Of a DNA stretch of 48,837 bases, positions 8,859 through 17,647 are shown one piece after another. The first letter of the stretch is position 1. Each line of letters opens with the position of its first letter. Source of the stretch: an uncultured Clostridia bacterium (lineage in GTDB: Bacteria; Bacillota; Clostridia; Oscillospirales; Acutalibacteraceae); assembly GCA_944380765.1 (NCBI GenBank), contig CALWIO010000015.1, positions 1 to 48,837 on the forward strand. The letters are read 5' to 3'. Position numbers and translations under genes: made by a program. The notes under the pieces are model-generated. The model ran no database searches and had not been told where the DNA came from. It was given only the letters and a program-made list of their open reading frames with translations.

Positions 8859-9107
8859 TTATTCTTTATCTTTACGCTCATAGCTTTTGTTGCGCTCTTC
8901 AACCTTTTTTTCGCGGACTTTCTCAAAAACTATTTCTGCCGCAACAAAAAGTATCACCGCAAGCGCCGCGAAGAAAATACGCAGCGGCGTTATTGTGGGA
9001 GTGAGCGGATATCTTATGCCGTCGCTTTCGGCAAAGGCGGTCATAGCGGGCGTCAGGGACGCTGCTGCGGCGGCAAAAAGCGCGGCGGCGGTTTTTAAGT
9101 GTTTCAT
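8859..9107 (-). CDS. Small secreted or membrane-anchored protein, unknown function
   Basis: An 82-residue protein with a signal-peptide-like N-terminus (MKHLKTAAALFAAAAAS with a plausible AFA cleavage site near residue 26), a short linker, a second hydrophobic segment (about 40-61) and a highly charged Lys/Glu-rich tail. This predicts one membrane helix with a short outside part and a charged cytoplasmic tail. GAGGT lies 8 nt before the ATG at 9107, and the gene ends at a good terminator, so it is likely real. It lies 66 bp downstream of aspS on the same strand and may be read through from it. I do not recognise a family. Confidence 0.6.
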   Translation of the reverse strand: MKHLKTAAALFAAAAASLTPAMTAFAESDGIRYPLTPTITPLRIFFAALAVILFVAAEIVFEKVREKKVEERNKSYERKDKE

Positions 9108-9173
9108 TTTGTCAAACCTCGGTTAAGCTGAGAGTGCGGTGGCTTCAAAAAAATTTAAAGCTGCCGCCTTCAA

Positions 9174-10955
9174 TTATTTTTCCTCTTTTACGGATATTCC
9201 CAGCTCGTCAAGCTGCGACTTGTCAACGCCTGACGGACACTGAGTCATAGGCTCGATGGCGTTTTGCAGTTTCGGGAACGCAACCACATCTCTCAGCGAG
9301 TCGGCGCCTATCATCTGCATAACCAGACGGTCAAGACCGATACCCATACCGCCGTGAGGAGGAGGCCCGAATCTGAATGCGTCAAGCAGAAAACCGAATT
9401 TCTCATAGGCTTCCTCATCGGAAAGACCCAAAAGCGAGAACATTCTCTTTTGAAGAGCCGGGTCGGTAATTCTTATTGAGCCGCTTGAAAGCTCAATGCC
9501 GTTGAGCACCAGGTCATAGGCTTTTGCTCTTACGCTCGCCTTGTCCGTTTCAAGACTCGGCAGACATTCGTCAAGAGGGGCGGTGAAGGGGTGATGCATA
9601 GCCACAAATGTGCCGCTTTCCTCGTCCCACTCAAAGAAGGGGAATTCGGTAATCCACAAAAGATTGTATTTGTCTTTCGGGATAATATCGAGCTTCTTGG
9701 CTACTTCCTGTCTTAACGCTCCGAGGGTGGTAAGCACACGGCTTCTGTCGGAGTCAGCGACTATAAGTACAACATCGCCCGTTTCGGCGCCCGCCTTTTC
9801 AAGCAGAGCGTCAGACTCGTCCTCGGTCAGGAATTTCATAAACGAAGAGGCTGTCGAATCGGGCATAAGCCGCGCGAAAGCGAGTCCCTTTGCGCCTATT
9901 CCCTTTACGAAATCGGTCAGCTTGTCAATTTCTTTTCTTGAAAGCGTGCCTACGGCGTTTTTCGCGGTAATCGAGCATACCGCTCCTCCGCCTGTCGCCG
10001 CAGAGGAGAATACCGAAAAACCGCAGTCCTTAACCGTTTCGGTAAGGTCGGTAATTTCCATTGCGTAGCGCGTGTCGGGCTTGTCCGAGCCGTAACGCTC
10101 CATAGCCTCTTTGTAAGTAAGCCTCGGCAGGGGAAGCTCAATGTCAACGCCTATTGCGTCTTTGAAAACCCTTTTTATAAATCCCTCGCCTATTTCCATA
10201 ACATCGTCCACATCGACAAAGGACATTTCAAGGTCAATCTGGGTAAATTCAGGCTGACGGTCGGCTCTAAGATCCTCGTCGCGGAAACAGCGCGCAATCT
10301 GCATATAGCGGTCAAAACCGGCTACCATAGAAAGCTGCTTGTAAAGCTGAGGCGACTGGGGAAGCGCGTAAAACTCGCCGTTGTGCAGTCTTGACGGAAC
10401 AAGGAAGTCCCTTGCTCCCTCAGGGGTGGAACGGATAAGCATAGGCGTTTCTATTTCAATAAATCCGTTTTCGTCAAAGTAATCGCGCGTGATTTTCGCG
10501 ATTTTGTGACGAAGCAGAATGTTTTTTTGCAGGTCGGGACGCCTTAAATCAAGATAGCGGTATTTAAGGCGTGTAACCTCGGCGGTCTGGGAATTTTCAA
10601 CAATTTCAAAGGGCGGAGTTTCGCTTTCGCCCAGTATTCTTAATTCCTTTACCTCAATCTCAATGTCGCCGGTGGGAATATCCTTGTTTTTGGAGGCTCT
10701 CTCACGCACGGTACCGCGTGCGGCAAGCACATATTCGCTCCTCACGGCAAAGGCTTTCGCAAAAACCTCCTTGTCGGTTCCCTCGTCAAAGGCGAGCTGA
10801 ACAATTCCCGTTCTGTCGCGCAGGTCAATGAAAATGAGCGCGCCCAAATCGCGCTGACGCTGAACCCAGCCGCAAACGGTGACCTCTTTTCCTATATGCT
10901 CGGCGTTGAGCGTGCCGCAGTAATCGCTTCGCTTTATTCCGGCCATTGTATCCAT
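9174..10955 (-). CDS. aspS: Aspartyl-tRNA synthetase
   Basis: Charges tRNA(Asp) with aspartate. The 593-residue length is typical of the bacterial type with the inserted GAD domain. N-terminal OB-fold anticodon-binding domain (about 1-105, CGWVQRQRDLGALIFIDLRD), class II catalytic core with QSPQLYKQLSMVAGFDRYMQ near 195-214 and FRDEDLRADRQPEFTQID near 220-237, GAD insertion (about 275-420), MHHPFTAP, and motif 3 GGMGIGLDRLVMQM near the C-terminus. GGAGGT precedes the ATG at 10955 by 8 nt. That ATG shares one base with the hisS stop (TAATG), so the two synthetase genes are translationally coupled. No T-box leader was seen. Confidence 0.98.
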   Translation of the reverse strand: MDTMAGIKRSDYCGTLNAEHIGKEVTVCGWVQRQRDLGALIFIDLRDRTGIVQLAFDEGTDKEVFAKAFAVRSEYVLAARGTVRERASKNKDIPTGDIEIEVKELRILGESETPPFEIVENSQTAEVTRLKYRYLDLRRPDLQKNILLRHKIAKITRDYFDENGFIEIETPMLIRSTPEGARDFLVPSRLHNGEFYALPQSPQLYKQLSMVAGFDRYMQIARCFRDEDLRADRQPEFTQIDLEMSFVDVDDVMEIGEGFIKRVFKDAIGVDIELPLPRLTYKEAMERYGSDKPDTRYAMEITDLTETVKDCGFSVFSSAATGGGAVCSITAKNAVGTLSRKEIDKLTDFVKGIGAKGLAFARLMPDSTASSFMKFLTEDESDALLEKAGAETGDVVLIVADSDRSRVLTTLGALRQEVAKKLDIIPKDKYNLLWITEFPFFEWDEESGTFVAMHHPFTAPLDECLPSLETDKASVRAKAYDLVLNGIELSSGSIRITDPALQKRMFSLLGLSDEEAYEKFGFLLDAFRFGPPPHGGMGIGLDRLVMQMIGADSLRDVVAFPKLQNAIEPMTQCPSGVDKSQLDELGISVKEEK

Positions 10956-12298
10956 TATTCAGCACCTCCGAGAATGCTTTGCAAATCAATATCGTCAAGC
11001 CCCAGCGACTCAAAATCCGACATGGCGTCTTTGATTATTATAGACTGAAAATTGTCGGCAAAATCCGAAAGGCTCATTTCGTGACGGGATTTGCTGTTCA
11101 TATTTTTAAGGGTAATATTTCCGCTTTCTATCTCATCATCGCCCAGCGCAACGGTGTAAAGAGCGCCTATTTTGTCGGCGTATTTCATCTGAGCTTTAAG
11201 GCTTCTGCCCACCGTGTCAAACTGAACGCACAGCCCCTCGCTGCGGAGTTCCTTTGCCAGCGCGGCTGCGCGGCAGAGAGCGTTTTCGCCCATTGAGGCG
11301 ATGTATAAATCGCATTTTTTCGGCTCGGGAAATTCGGACTGCTGTTTTTCCATTAAGAGCAGCAGCCTTTCAAGCCCCAGAGCGAAACCGCAGGCGGGAA
11401 GCGGGCTGCCGCCCATTTCCTCAATAAGACCGTCATACCTGCCGCCTCCGCAGACAGTGCCCTGAGCGCCTATTTCAGAGGAAACAAACTCAAAAACCGT
11501 TCTTGTGTAATAGTCAAGTCCGCGTACAATACGGGAATTTACGCTGTATTCGATTTCCATAGCGTCAAGCAGTTTTTTTACGCCCTCAAAGTGCGCGCGG
11601 CAGTCCTCGCAGAGATAGTCGAGTATTACGGGAGCGCCCTCGGCGATTTTTGAGCAGACGGGACTTTTGCAGTCAAGAATACGCATGGGGTTGCGTTCAA
11701 GACGGCTGTTGCAGGTCTGGCAAAGCTCCTCTTTATATCCCTCGAAATATTCTTTAAGCGCGCGGTGATATTCCTTCCGGCATTCGGGACAGCCTATGGA
11801 ATTTATTTCAAGGCTTAAATTTTTTATACCCAGATAGTTGAAAATTTCATGAGCCAGCGAAATAACCTCAGCGTCCGCGGCAGGAGTACCCGCGCCGAAA
11901 CATTCGATTCCGAACTGGTGAAACTCGCGCAGTCTGCCCGCCTGAGGCTTTTCGTATCGGTAGCAGGAGGTAAGATAATAAATTTTTTCGGGAAGAGCCT
12001 CGTTAAAAAGCCCGTGCTCCAAAAATGCCCTGACCGCTCCTGCCGTACCCTCCGGACGCAGGGTTACCGAACGGCCGCCCTTGTCCTCAAAGGTGTACAT
12101 CTCCTTCTGCACAACATCAGTGGTCTCTCCGACTCCGCGCTGGAAAAGCTCAGTGTGCTCAAAAACCGGAGTGCGCATTTCACGGTAGCCGAAATTCTCA
12201 GCCGTTTCGCGCATAGCCGATTCAATATATTGTATTTTAAAGCTTTCCGCGGGAAGCGTGTCCTGCGTTCCCTTAACGGAACCTGTAATATAAGCCAT
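10955..12298 (-). CDS. hisS: Histidyl-tRNA synthetase
   Basis: Charges tRNA(His). 447 residues, slightly longer than the usual 420-430. Landmarks: KGTQDTLP at the start, motif 2 region RPEGTAGAVRAF and CYRYEKPQAGRLREFHQFG near 112-130, histidine signature RGLDYYTRTVFEF near 259-271, GGGRYDGL near 282, and a C-terminal anticodon-binding domain from about 330. The extra length is in a tail after residue 420. Ribosome binding site GGAAG is 6 nt before the ATG at 12298. It is followed by aspS with a one-base overlap, the hisS-aspS order common in Firmicutes. Confidence 0.98.
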   Translation of the reverse strand: MAYITGSVKGTQDTLPAESFKIQYIESAMRETAENFGYREMRTPVFEHTELFQRGVGETTDVVQKEMYTFEDKGGRSVTLRPEGTAGAVRAFLEHGLFNEALPEKIYYLTSCYRYEKPQAGRLREFHQFGIECFGAGTPAADAEVISLAHEIFNYLGIKNLSLEINSIGCPECRKEYHRALKEYFEGYKEELCQTCNSRLERNPMRILDCKSPVCSKIAEGAPVILDYLCEDCRAHFEGVKKLLDAMEIEYSVNSRIVRGLDYYTRTVFEFVSSEIGAQGTVCGGGRYDGLIEEMGGSPLPACGFALGLERLLLLMEKQQSEFPEPKKCDLYIASMGENALCRAAALAKELRSEGLCVQFDTVGRSLKAQMKYADKIGALYTVALGDDEIESGNITLKNMNSKSRHEMSLSDFADNFQSIIIKDAMSDFESLGLDDIDLQSILGGAE

Positions 12299-12336
12299 AA
12301 TTATCTTCCTTATTTTTACTATTATATAATATTTCA

Positions 12337-12360
12337 GCCTCCCCGGTTAAACGGAGAGGC
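12337..12360 (-). terminator. Hairpin between mgsA and hisS, no U-tract
   Basis: On the minus-strand RNA a 9-bp stem with one G-U pair forms (arms GCCTCTCCG and CGGGGAGGC) around a 6-nt loop. The following bases are AU-rich but contain no U-run, so it may be a weak terminator, an attenuator or a processing hairpin. A TATAAT on the same strand (12326-12321) just downstream could begin hisS transcription. Confidence 0.4.
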
Positions 12361-12379
12361 GTAAAGCTGACAACAGCCG

Positions 12380-12784
12380 TTATTTTTTGGGATTGATAAT
12401 ATCTCTCCAATCAAGGTCGCCCCTGTCAAGGCTGTGAATAAGCGCCTCGGCGGTAGCGATATTTGTCGCGACCGGTATGTTGTGAACATCACAGAGACGG
12501 AGAATGGTATTTTCATTCGGCTCGTGAGGCTTGGGGCTGAGCGGATCCCTGAAAATAAGAAGCAGGTCTATCTCGTTACAGGCTATGCGGGAGCTTATCT
12601 GCTGGTCGCCTCCCTGCGAGCCGCTTAAAAAAGTCTGAATTTTCAGTCCGGTTGCCTCCGCAACCATTTTTCCGGTTGTTCCTGTTGCACAAAGATTATG
12701 GCGTGATAAAATACCGCAATACGCAATGCAAAACTGAGTCATAAGTTCTTTTTTTGAGTCGTGCGCCATAAGTGCAATATTCAT
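12380..12784 (-). CDS. mgsA: Methylglyoxal synthase
   Basis: Converts dihydroxyacetone phosphate to methylglyoxal and phosphate, a bypass of lower glycolysis under phosphate limitation. 134 residues, near the usual 130-150. The family pattern is clear: IALMAHDSKK at the N-terminus, ATGTTGKMV (phosphate binding), LSGSQGGDQQI with the catalytic Asp in GGDQQ, LLIFRDPLSPKPHEPNE, and IPVATNIATAE. GGGGG is the ribosome binding site of the ATG at 12784. It has its own promoter after the MinD-like gene; that neighbourhood is common in Clostridia. Confidence 0.97.
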   Translation of the reverse strand: MNIALMAHDSKKELMTQFCIAYCGILSRHNLCATGTTGKMVAEATGLKIQTFLSGSQGGDQQISSRIACNEIDLLLIFRDPLSPKPHEPNENTILRLCDVHNIPVATNIATAEALIHSLDRGDLDWRDIINPKK

Positions 12785-12856
12785 ATTAGTCCCCCTTGTA
12801 TAAAAATATTTTCAAAATGAACACCAATCCATTTTTTCATAAAGCAATACAAAACT

Positions 12857-12885
12857 ATAATATCAAAAAAAACGCCGCATTTCAA
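12857..12885 (-). promoter_or_regulatory. Promoter of mgsA
   Basis: Minus strand: TTGAAA (12885-12880), a 17-bp spacer ending in TGA (extended -10), and TATTAT (12862-12857). It starts just after the MinD-like gene and leaves a leader of about 65 nt before the mgsA ATG. Confidence 0.65.
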
Positions 12886-12892
12886 CACATTT

Positions 12893-13624
12893 TTATAAAA
12901 TAAGCGGTATTTCTTTGCCGCAGAGCCGCCCTGCAATGTTGCAAAAGGCTTCGTAAGCTTCGCTGTAAGGCGAAAGCTCCTTTTCGCTCAGCGAGGCAAA
13001 GGTAAGCTCGCGTTCCTCGGGTATAACGCCCAAAAGACGGATATATGTTTTGTCAACCATATTGTCGGGTGAAAGCTGCCTGCCCCGTTTTGCGGCTTTT
13101 GAGTCATAACGGTTTATAACAAGCCGCAGATTTTCTCCGTTAAATCCGCGCTTTATAAGCGTGTCGCCCAAAATCTCGGCGCCCCTCGCGCTTACCTCGT
13201 CGGGAGTGGCAAGCTCAATGCAGCCGTCGCTTAAAAGAGCGTAGGAGCACACAAGATTTCCCGCGCCGGCAGGCGAGTCTATAAATATAAAGTCATAGCC
13301 GTCACGGTAACCGTAAACAAGCTTTTTAAAAGCTTCGGCGTCAAAATTTTCGGGTATTTCAACGGGAGCCGGCAAAAGCTGAATTTTATCGCTGTAAAAA
13401 AGCAGAGCCTTTTCGTTCTTGCAGCGGTTTTCAAGCACATCAAGCCAGTCATAAACTACCATGCTGTCCACTTTAAGCAGTAAATCGAGGGTGCGAAAGC
13501 CTGCGTCACCGTCGATAAGCAGAACTTTTTTGCCGAGCTTTTCAAGGGCGGACGCCGTGTTGGCGCAGAAGGTGGATTTTCCCGCTCCGCCTTTTCCCGA
13601 AGCCACGGTATAAATTTTTGCCAT
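12893..13624 (-). CDS. MinD/ParA-family P-loop ATPase
   Basis: A 243-residue deviant-Walker ATPase. KGGAGKST near residues 11-18 carries the signature Lys of MinD/ParA, LLIDGDAGFRTLDLLL follows as the switch region, and DFIFIDSPAGAG near 115-126 is the Walker B area. MinD places the division septum; relatives position other cell machinery. The C-terminus (CGKEIPLIL) does not obviously match the amphipathic membrane helix that ends typical MinD, and no MinC or MinE is adjacent, so its partners are unknown. Its position before mgsA fits MinD in Clostridia. The ribosome binding site precedes the ATG at 13624. Best called MinD-like, with ParA-like as the alternative. Confidence 0.8.
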   Translation of the reverse strand: MAKIYTVASGKGGAGKSTFCANTASALEKLGKKVLLIDGDAGFRTLDLLLKVDSMVVYDWLDVLENRCKNEKALLFYSDKIQLLPAPVEIPENFDAEAFKKLVYGYRDGYDFIFIDSPAGAGNLVCSYALLSDGCIELATPDEVSARGAEILGDTLIKRGFNGENLRLVINRYDSKAAKRGRQLSPDNMVDKTYIRLLGVIPEERELTFASLSEKELSPYSEAYEAFCNIAGRLCGKEIPLIL

Positions 13625-13652
13625 GCTCTCACTCCCTTCGTGCTACCTGTTA

Positions 13653-13661
13653 ATTTTATCA
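13653..13661 (-). promoter_or_regulatory. Extended -10 of the MinD-like gene
   Basis: Minus strand TGA followed by TAAAAT (13658-13653), about 28 bp before the ATG at 13624. The -35 is weak (TTAAAA-like), which is usual with an extended -10. Confidence 0.45.
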
Positions 13662-13781
13662 CAGTATTTTACTTTTTAAAAGAGATTTTTTAAAACAACG
13701 GCAAAGTAATGACCGGTTTTGCCCGTCTTTTTTTTAAAACTGTCTTTTACGACACAAAATCGCATTAAGCGATAGCTTGTA

Positions 13782-13815
13782 TTCGCCGTTTTTATTGAAG
13801 GGACAGGCTTATAAT
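13782..13815 (+). promoter_or_regulatory. Possible Spo0A-style promoter of spoIIE
   Basis: A perfect TATAAT at 13810-13815 has no -35 at 17 bp. TTCGCC at 13782-13787 resembles half of a Spo0A box (TTCGNCA) and lies 22 bp upstream of the -10. That echoes the over-long spacing of Spo0A-activated sigma-A promoters of Bacillus spoIIE and spoIIG. A second near-box, TACGACA, lies at 13748-13754. The -10 is clear; the Spo0A link is inference. Confidence 0.35.
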
Positions 13816-13851
13816 ACCGTTAGAATATAAGCGGAAAAGCGTGGTGAGAAA

Positions 13852-16182
13852 ATGAATAATCCTGAATTCGGCGCGAAAGACGGCGGCGAAAGAATAAAGC
13901 TGTCCGAGTTCGGCAAATCGGCGTTTGTGAACGCGGTATGTTTCGCTCTGGCGGCTCTGGCGGCGTCCGCCTCGCAGACCGATTTTTTCTCACCGCTGGG
14001 AGTGGCGTTTTGCAGCGGTACGGGTAGGGGACAGACTCTTTTTTCCTGTTTCGGGGCAATGCTCGGCTATATAATCGCCAACGATTATTATACGGCTTTC
14101 CGCTATGTTATGGCGCTTATTATAGTATATATTTTAAAAGCCTATATAAACAGCTTTGAACGGCTCAAAGAAAAAACCGTGCTTTCGGCGGTAATTTCCC
14201 TTTTTTCCGTGGCGGCAACGGGAATTATTGTGACCGTCACACAGCCCTTTGACAGCAAGGCGCTTTTTTTAAGGATTGCGGAATTTATAACAGCTTTTGC
14301 CGGCGCGTATATTTTCGCCTCGGCGTTTCACAGCGCCTCGCGTCTTAAAAAAGGCGAAGGACTGACGCCGCGTGAAACGCTTTTTTTAATAATTTCCGCG
14401 CTTATGATAATACTCTCAGCCAGACGCCTGGAATTTTTCGGCGTTTCACCTGCGGGCATAGTCTGTTCCTACGCGGTTATGTGCGCGGCCTATGTGTTCC
14501 GCGAAAGCGGAGGAGCGATTATAGGAACGGGCGCTTCGCTGGGGCTTGCCATGACCGGAGCGAATTCTCCCCATGTGTTCTGTTACAGCGCGGCAGGACT
14601 TTTTTCGGGTATTTTTTCCTATTCCGGCAGAGTGCTGTGCGCCATGGCGTATATCTTTTCATACGGCTCAATGTTTCTGTTTTTCGGCGCTTCCGGCGAG
14701 GATATGGCTTCTCTCATTGAAACGGCGGCAGGCTCGGTAGCCTTTATCCTCACCCCTCAGAAGTATTTTTATATGCTTAAAGTAAAAGCCGCGCCCGGTT
14801 CGGGAGAAGGGGCGGCGGTGCAGAGCCTTTTGACTTCAAGAATAAGAATGATAAAGAACGCGGTCGGCGATATGTCGGAAACGGTTTCAAAGGTTTCCTC
14901 AATTTTAAAGGAAAAAGCTGCGCCTGATACGGCTGGGGTTTACCTGAGAGTGCGCGACGGAGTCTGCGGCGACTGCGCCTCGTTCCGGGAGTGCTGGGGG
15001 AAAAACTTCGCTCAGACCGCCGGGGAATTTGACTGTATGCTTGAAGAGATAAGAAAAACCGGCGGCGTAACTCCCTCGTCATCTCCGGCGTCCTTGCAGA
15101 GCCGGTGTATAAGAATAATGTCGCTTTGCGACAGCTTTAATAAAAATTATTCCTCGTATTCAGCGAGGCGCGCAGCAGAGGGGAGAATAAACGAAATGCG
15201 AAAAATAACCGCCGACCAGTTTCAGACCGTGTGCGATATGCTTGACGATTTGCTTGAAGATTTCAGCTTCGGAGTAAGACCCCTTGCCGCCCGGTGCGAG
15301 GCGCTGACCAACAGTATAAGGGACATCGGCGCCCACGCGCAGGTAAACTGCTATGAGGACGAGGACAAAAACTTTTTTGTAAGCGTATCCCTGAAAAAGG
15401 ACTGTCCGGTAACCGCCGGGGATATAAAGCAGGCTATCGAGAGCGTTACCGAAAAGGAGTTTGAGGAGCCCGTGACGGTGGATTCCGCAAATGAAACAAT
15501 GCTGCTTTTCTGGGAGCGCGCCGGGTATTCTGCCGAATGTGTTTATTATCAGGTGCCCAGCGAGGAGGGCGAAATCTGCGGCGACTGCTTCGACTCGTTT
15601 TTTGACGGCAGAGGGAATTTTGTGGCGGTGCTCAGCGACGGCATGGGTACGGGGTCAAGAGCCGCCATTGACGGCGCTATGGCTTCGTCACTGCTTTCAA
15701 AGCTGATTGTGGCGGGATTTTCCTTTCCCTGCGCCATGCGGCTTGTAAATTCAGCCATGCTCATAAAAAGCCATGAGGAATCCTTGGCTACTCTTGATAT
15801 ACTGAAAATCAACCTTTACACGGGACAAGCCGTAATTTATAAGGCAGGCGCGGCGCTCTCGCTTTTAAGGCGGCAGAACAAGGTAAGCGAAATAAAAAAG
15901 CCCGCCATGCCGATAGGCATTTTAAGGCAGGCGCAGTTTGCCACTGTACGGGGGGTATTAAAAGACGGCGATGTAATTGTGATGATGTCCGACGGCGTGG
16001 GCGACAGCGCGGTAAATCAGGCTGAGGCGTTTGTAGCCGAAAATCCCTTTTCCTATGACCTGCCGCAGAAGCTGTGCCTTTTGGCAAAGAGCAAAACCTT
16101 AGGCAGAAGCGACGATATAACCGTAGCGGCAATAAAAATAAAAAGAAACGAAAAAACGGGTAATTCAGCCGCCGATTTATAA
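13852..16182 (+). CDS. spoIIE: Stage II sporulation protein E (SpoIIE), PP2C-type phosphatase
   Basis: Dephosphorylates the anti-anti-sigma factor SpoIIAA to activate sigma-F in the forespore, and acts at the polar septum. 776 residues, close to the usual ~800. An N-terminal membrane region of about 10 helices (about 25-300) is followed by a central domain (about 320-560) and a C-terminal PP2C phosphatase with VAVLSDGMGTGSRA near 596-609 (metal-binding Asp-Gly), ATLDILKINL, and DVIVMMSDGVGD near 702-713. Start ATG at 13852 with a GGTGAG ribosome binding site. It is a single gene ended by a strong terminator at 16189. It is direct evidence that the organism belongs to an endospore-forming lineage. 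Confidence 0.96.
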   Translation: MNNPEFGAKDGGERIKLSEFGKSAFVNAVCFALAALAASASQTDFFSPLGVAFCSGTGRGQTLFSCFGAMLGYIIANDYYTAFRYVMALIIVYILKAYINSFERLKEKTVLSAVISLFSVAATGIIVTVTQPFDSKALFLRIAEFITAFAGAYIFASAFHSASRLKKGEGLTPRETLFLIISALMIILSARRLEFFGVSPAGIVCSYAVMCAAYVFRESGGAIIGTGASLGLAMTGANSPHVFCYSAAGLFSGIFSYSGRVLCAMAYIFSYGSMFLFFGASGEDMASLIETAAGSVAFILTPQKYFYMLKVKAAPGSGEGAAVQSLLTSRIRMIKNAVGDMSETVSKVSSILKEKAAPDTAGVYLRVRDGVCGDCASFRECWGKNFAQTAGEFDCMLEEIRKTGGVTPSSSPASLQSRCIRIMSLCDSFNKNYSSYSARRAAEGRINEMRKITADQFQTVCDMLDDLLEDFSFGVRPLAARCEALTNSIRDIGAHAQVNCYEDEDKNFFVSVSLKKDCPVTAGDIKQAIESVTEKEFEEPVTVDSANETMLLFWERAGYSAECVYYQVPSEEGEICGDCFDSFFDGRGNFVAVLSDGMGTGSRAAIDGAMASSLLSKLIVAGFSFPCAMRLVNSAMLIKSHEESLATLDILKINLYTGQAVIYKAGAALSLLRRQNKVSEIKKPAMPIGILRQAQFATVRGVLKDGDVIVMMSDGVGDSAVNQAEAFVAENPFSYDLPQKLCLLAKSKTLGRSDDITVAAIKIKRNEKTGNSAADL

Positions 16183-16188
16183 ACACAA

Positions 16189-16225
16189 AAAACTCACCGG
16201 AAAATCACAGCTTCCGGTGAGTTTT
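16189..16225. terminator. Strong bidirectional terminator between spoIIE and the flavin reductase
   Basis: Perfect 14-bp arms (16189-16202 and 16212-16225) beginning AAAACTCACC and ending GGTGAGTTTT, with a 9-nt loop. It serves spoIIE (stop at 16182) and the converging minus-strand operon (stop at 16252). Confidence 0.92.
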
Positions 16226-16251
16226 GCTTTGCGCGTGATTAGCTTTTACGC

Positions 16252-16902
16252 TCAGTATTCTCCCATATCCTTTTTCTTGTGTAAAACGGCAACCCAGTCG
16301 TGCGACTTACCGGTAAATTTTTCGGGATTTACCGGATAGTGAATATTATACAGATAGCCGGTGTCACCGTATCTGCCTTTTGCTTCTTCATCTAAATAAT
16401 CTTCGTCTATACAAATGCCGACAACTTCCAGGCACATCAGCACATTCGGGCTTTTTTCGGTTATTTCCCGTTCCCATAAATAACGGCATTCCAGATTTAA
16501 AAAACATTCCTTTATTAAGGGGGCGTCCACAGAGCGGGCCGGCTGAGCGGTAAGCGAGGACATCGCTATTTCATCATTTTCAAACCCATTGTTTTTAATG
16601 GTGTCATAACATTTATCATACCAGTCGGCGGAAGGAAAATTAAGAACAGCTTCCTTTTTTTCGGTTATGCTTTTATAAAAATGCCCGGATTTATTTACGC
16701 TTGAAAGAATCGCGTAAAATCCCTCGGAACTTCCGTTAAAGCATGCCCATGACTGCAAACAGGCGTTCGGCTTGCCGTTGGATTTATATGTTGTCGCAAC
16801 AAAAAGCGGCGACGGTATGGCGGTTATAAACTCCATCCACGAAAAACCGTATGTTTCCATATTTTTCATAGGGTCGGGGATACACAAATATTCCTTTTTC
16901 AT
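16252..16902 (-). CDS. Flavin reductase-like (FMN-binding split-barrel) protein
   Basis: A 216-residue soluble protein with the flavin-reductase-like domain pattern: an N-terminal TAIPSPLFVATTYKSNGKPN, then NGSSEGFYAILSS (flavin contact region), KEAVLNFPS near 82, and a C-terminal strand region. Members bind FMN and reduce flavins or transfer electrons with NAD(P)H. It starts at the ATG at 16902, only 37 bp after the PHP-domain gene of the hydrogenase-like operon, with no terminator between. It may therefore be the last gene of that redox-signalling operon. The substrate is unknown. Confidence 0.8.
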   Translation of the reverse strand: MKKEYLCIPDPMKNMETYGFSWMEFITAIPSPLFVATTYKSNGKPNACLQSWACFNGSSEGFYAILSSVNKSGHFYKSITEKKEAVLNFPSADWYDKCYDTIKNNGFENDEIAMSSLTAQPARSVDAPLIKECFLNLECRYLWEREITEKSPNVLMCLEVVGICIDEDYLDEEAKGRYGDTGYLYNIHYPVNPEKFTGKSHDWVAVLHKKKDMGEY

Positions 16903-16939
16903 TATTGCTCCTTCTTGTTTGCAGGATAATATTCGGTAT

Positions 16940-17647
16940 TTATTTAAGAGCGTTTATTAAAGCCTTGGCGGAACATTCCGGAAGGTCAACCGTAAGCGAC
17001 GCTTCGGGCATATTTTCAAGGTAATGGGCGTCCGAGTTGCGCAGTATTTTCATATTTTTAAGCAAGGGATGCATTTCCTCATACTGCGGCAGATACGCCT
17101 TGTGAGTAAATTCCGCGGCGGTAAATCCCATTTCGGGATAGATAAATCCCAGCACCGACAAAACCGAGTATGAGGCTCTGTCCAGATGAGCCGGAAAGGC
17201 TGTGCCGCCGAAGTCGGAAGCGAGCTTTGCCGCGTCGTCAATGCTTATAAAGCTGGCGGCGGTCAGCAAAAGCTCCTCTTTGCCGGTAACATTGTCCTCG
17301 CTGTCGGTTATAAGCTGTTCGCCGAAAATTTCCTCATCGTTTTTGATGTCGGGAATATTTCGCCTTATATAAGCCGAAAATTCAAGGGCGTTTTCAAGCT
17401 CCGGAAAAAGGCAGACCGTGTGTATTTCCTCGGCGGTGCAAAGCTCCATTCCGGGCACAACCGTAATACCGGCTTTTCTTCCCACCTCAACTGCCGCGGG
17501 ACAGTTAAGGCAGGAGTTGTGGTCGGTAAGAGCAATTATGTCATAGCCCAGCAGTTTTGCCATATTGACAAGATTATAGGGCGTCATATCCCTGTCGCCG
17601 CAGGGCGAAAGGCATGAGTGCAGGTGCAGGTCGTATTTAAAATTCAT
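16940..17647 (-). CDS. PHP-domain metal-dependent phosphoesterase
   Basis: A 235-residue PHP-family protein. Metal-binding motifs are visible: DLHLHSCLSPCGD near residues 6-18, IIALTDHNSC near 36-45, PGMELCTAEEIHTVCLF near 64-80 and PAHLDR near 152; a final HYLEN follows a SDAH motif near 208. These enzymes hydrolyse phosphate esters, often small nucleotides. The start ATG overlaps the preceding DRTGG gene by 4 bp (ATGA). Fixed linkage with DRTGG and hydrogenase-domain genes suggests that it acts on a signal or small phosphorylated molecule of that system. The real substrate is unknown. Confidence 0.88.
   Translation of the reverse strand: MNFKYDLHLHSCLSPCGDRDMTPYNLVNMAKLLGYDIIALTDHNSCLNCPAAVEVGRKAGITVVPGMELCTAEEIHTVCLFPELENALEFSAYIRRNIPDIKNDEEIFGEQLITDSEDNVTGKEELLLTAASFISIDDAAKLASDFGGTAFPAHLDRASYSVLSVLGFIYPEMGFTAAEFTHKAYLPQYEEMHPLLKNMKILRNSDAHYLENMPEASLTVDLPECSAKALINALK

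Noticed and set aside
12299..12379. A T-box leader before hisS-aspS
   Set aside because: The gap is only 81 bp and holds one hairpin; no T-box (TGGNACCGCG-type) sequence is visible.
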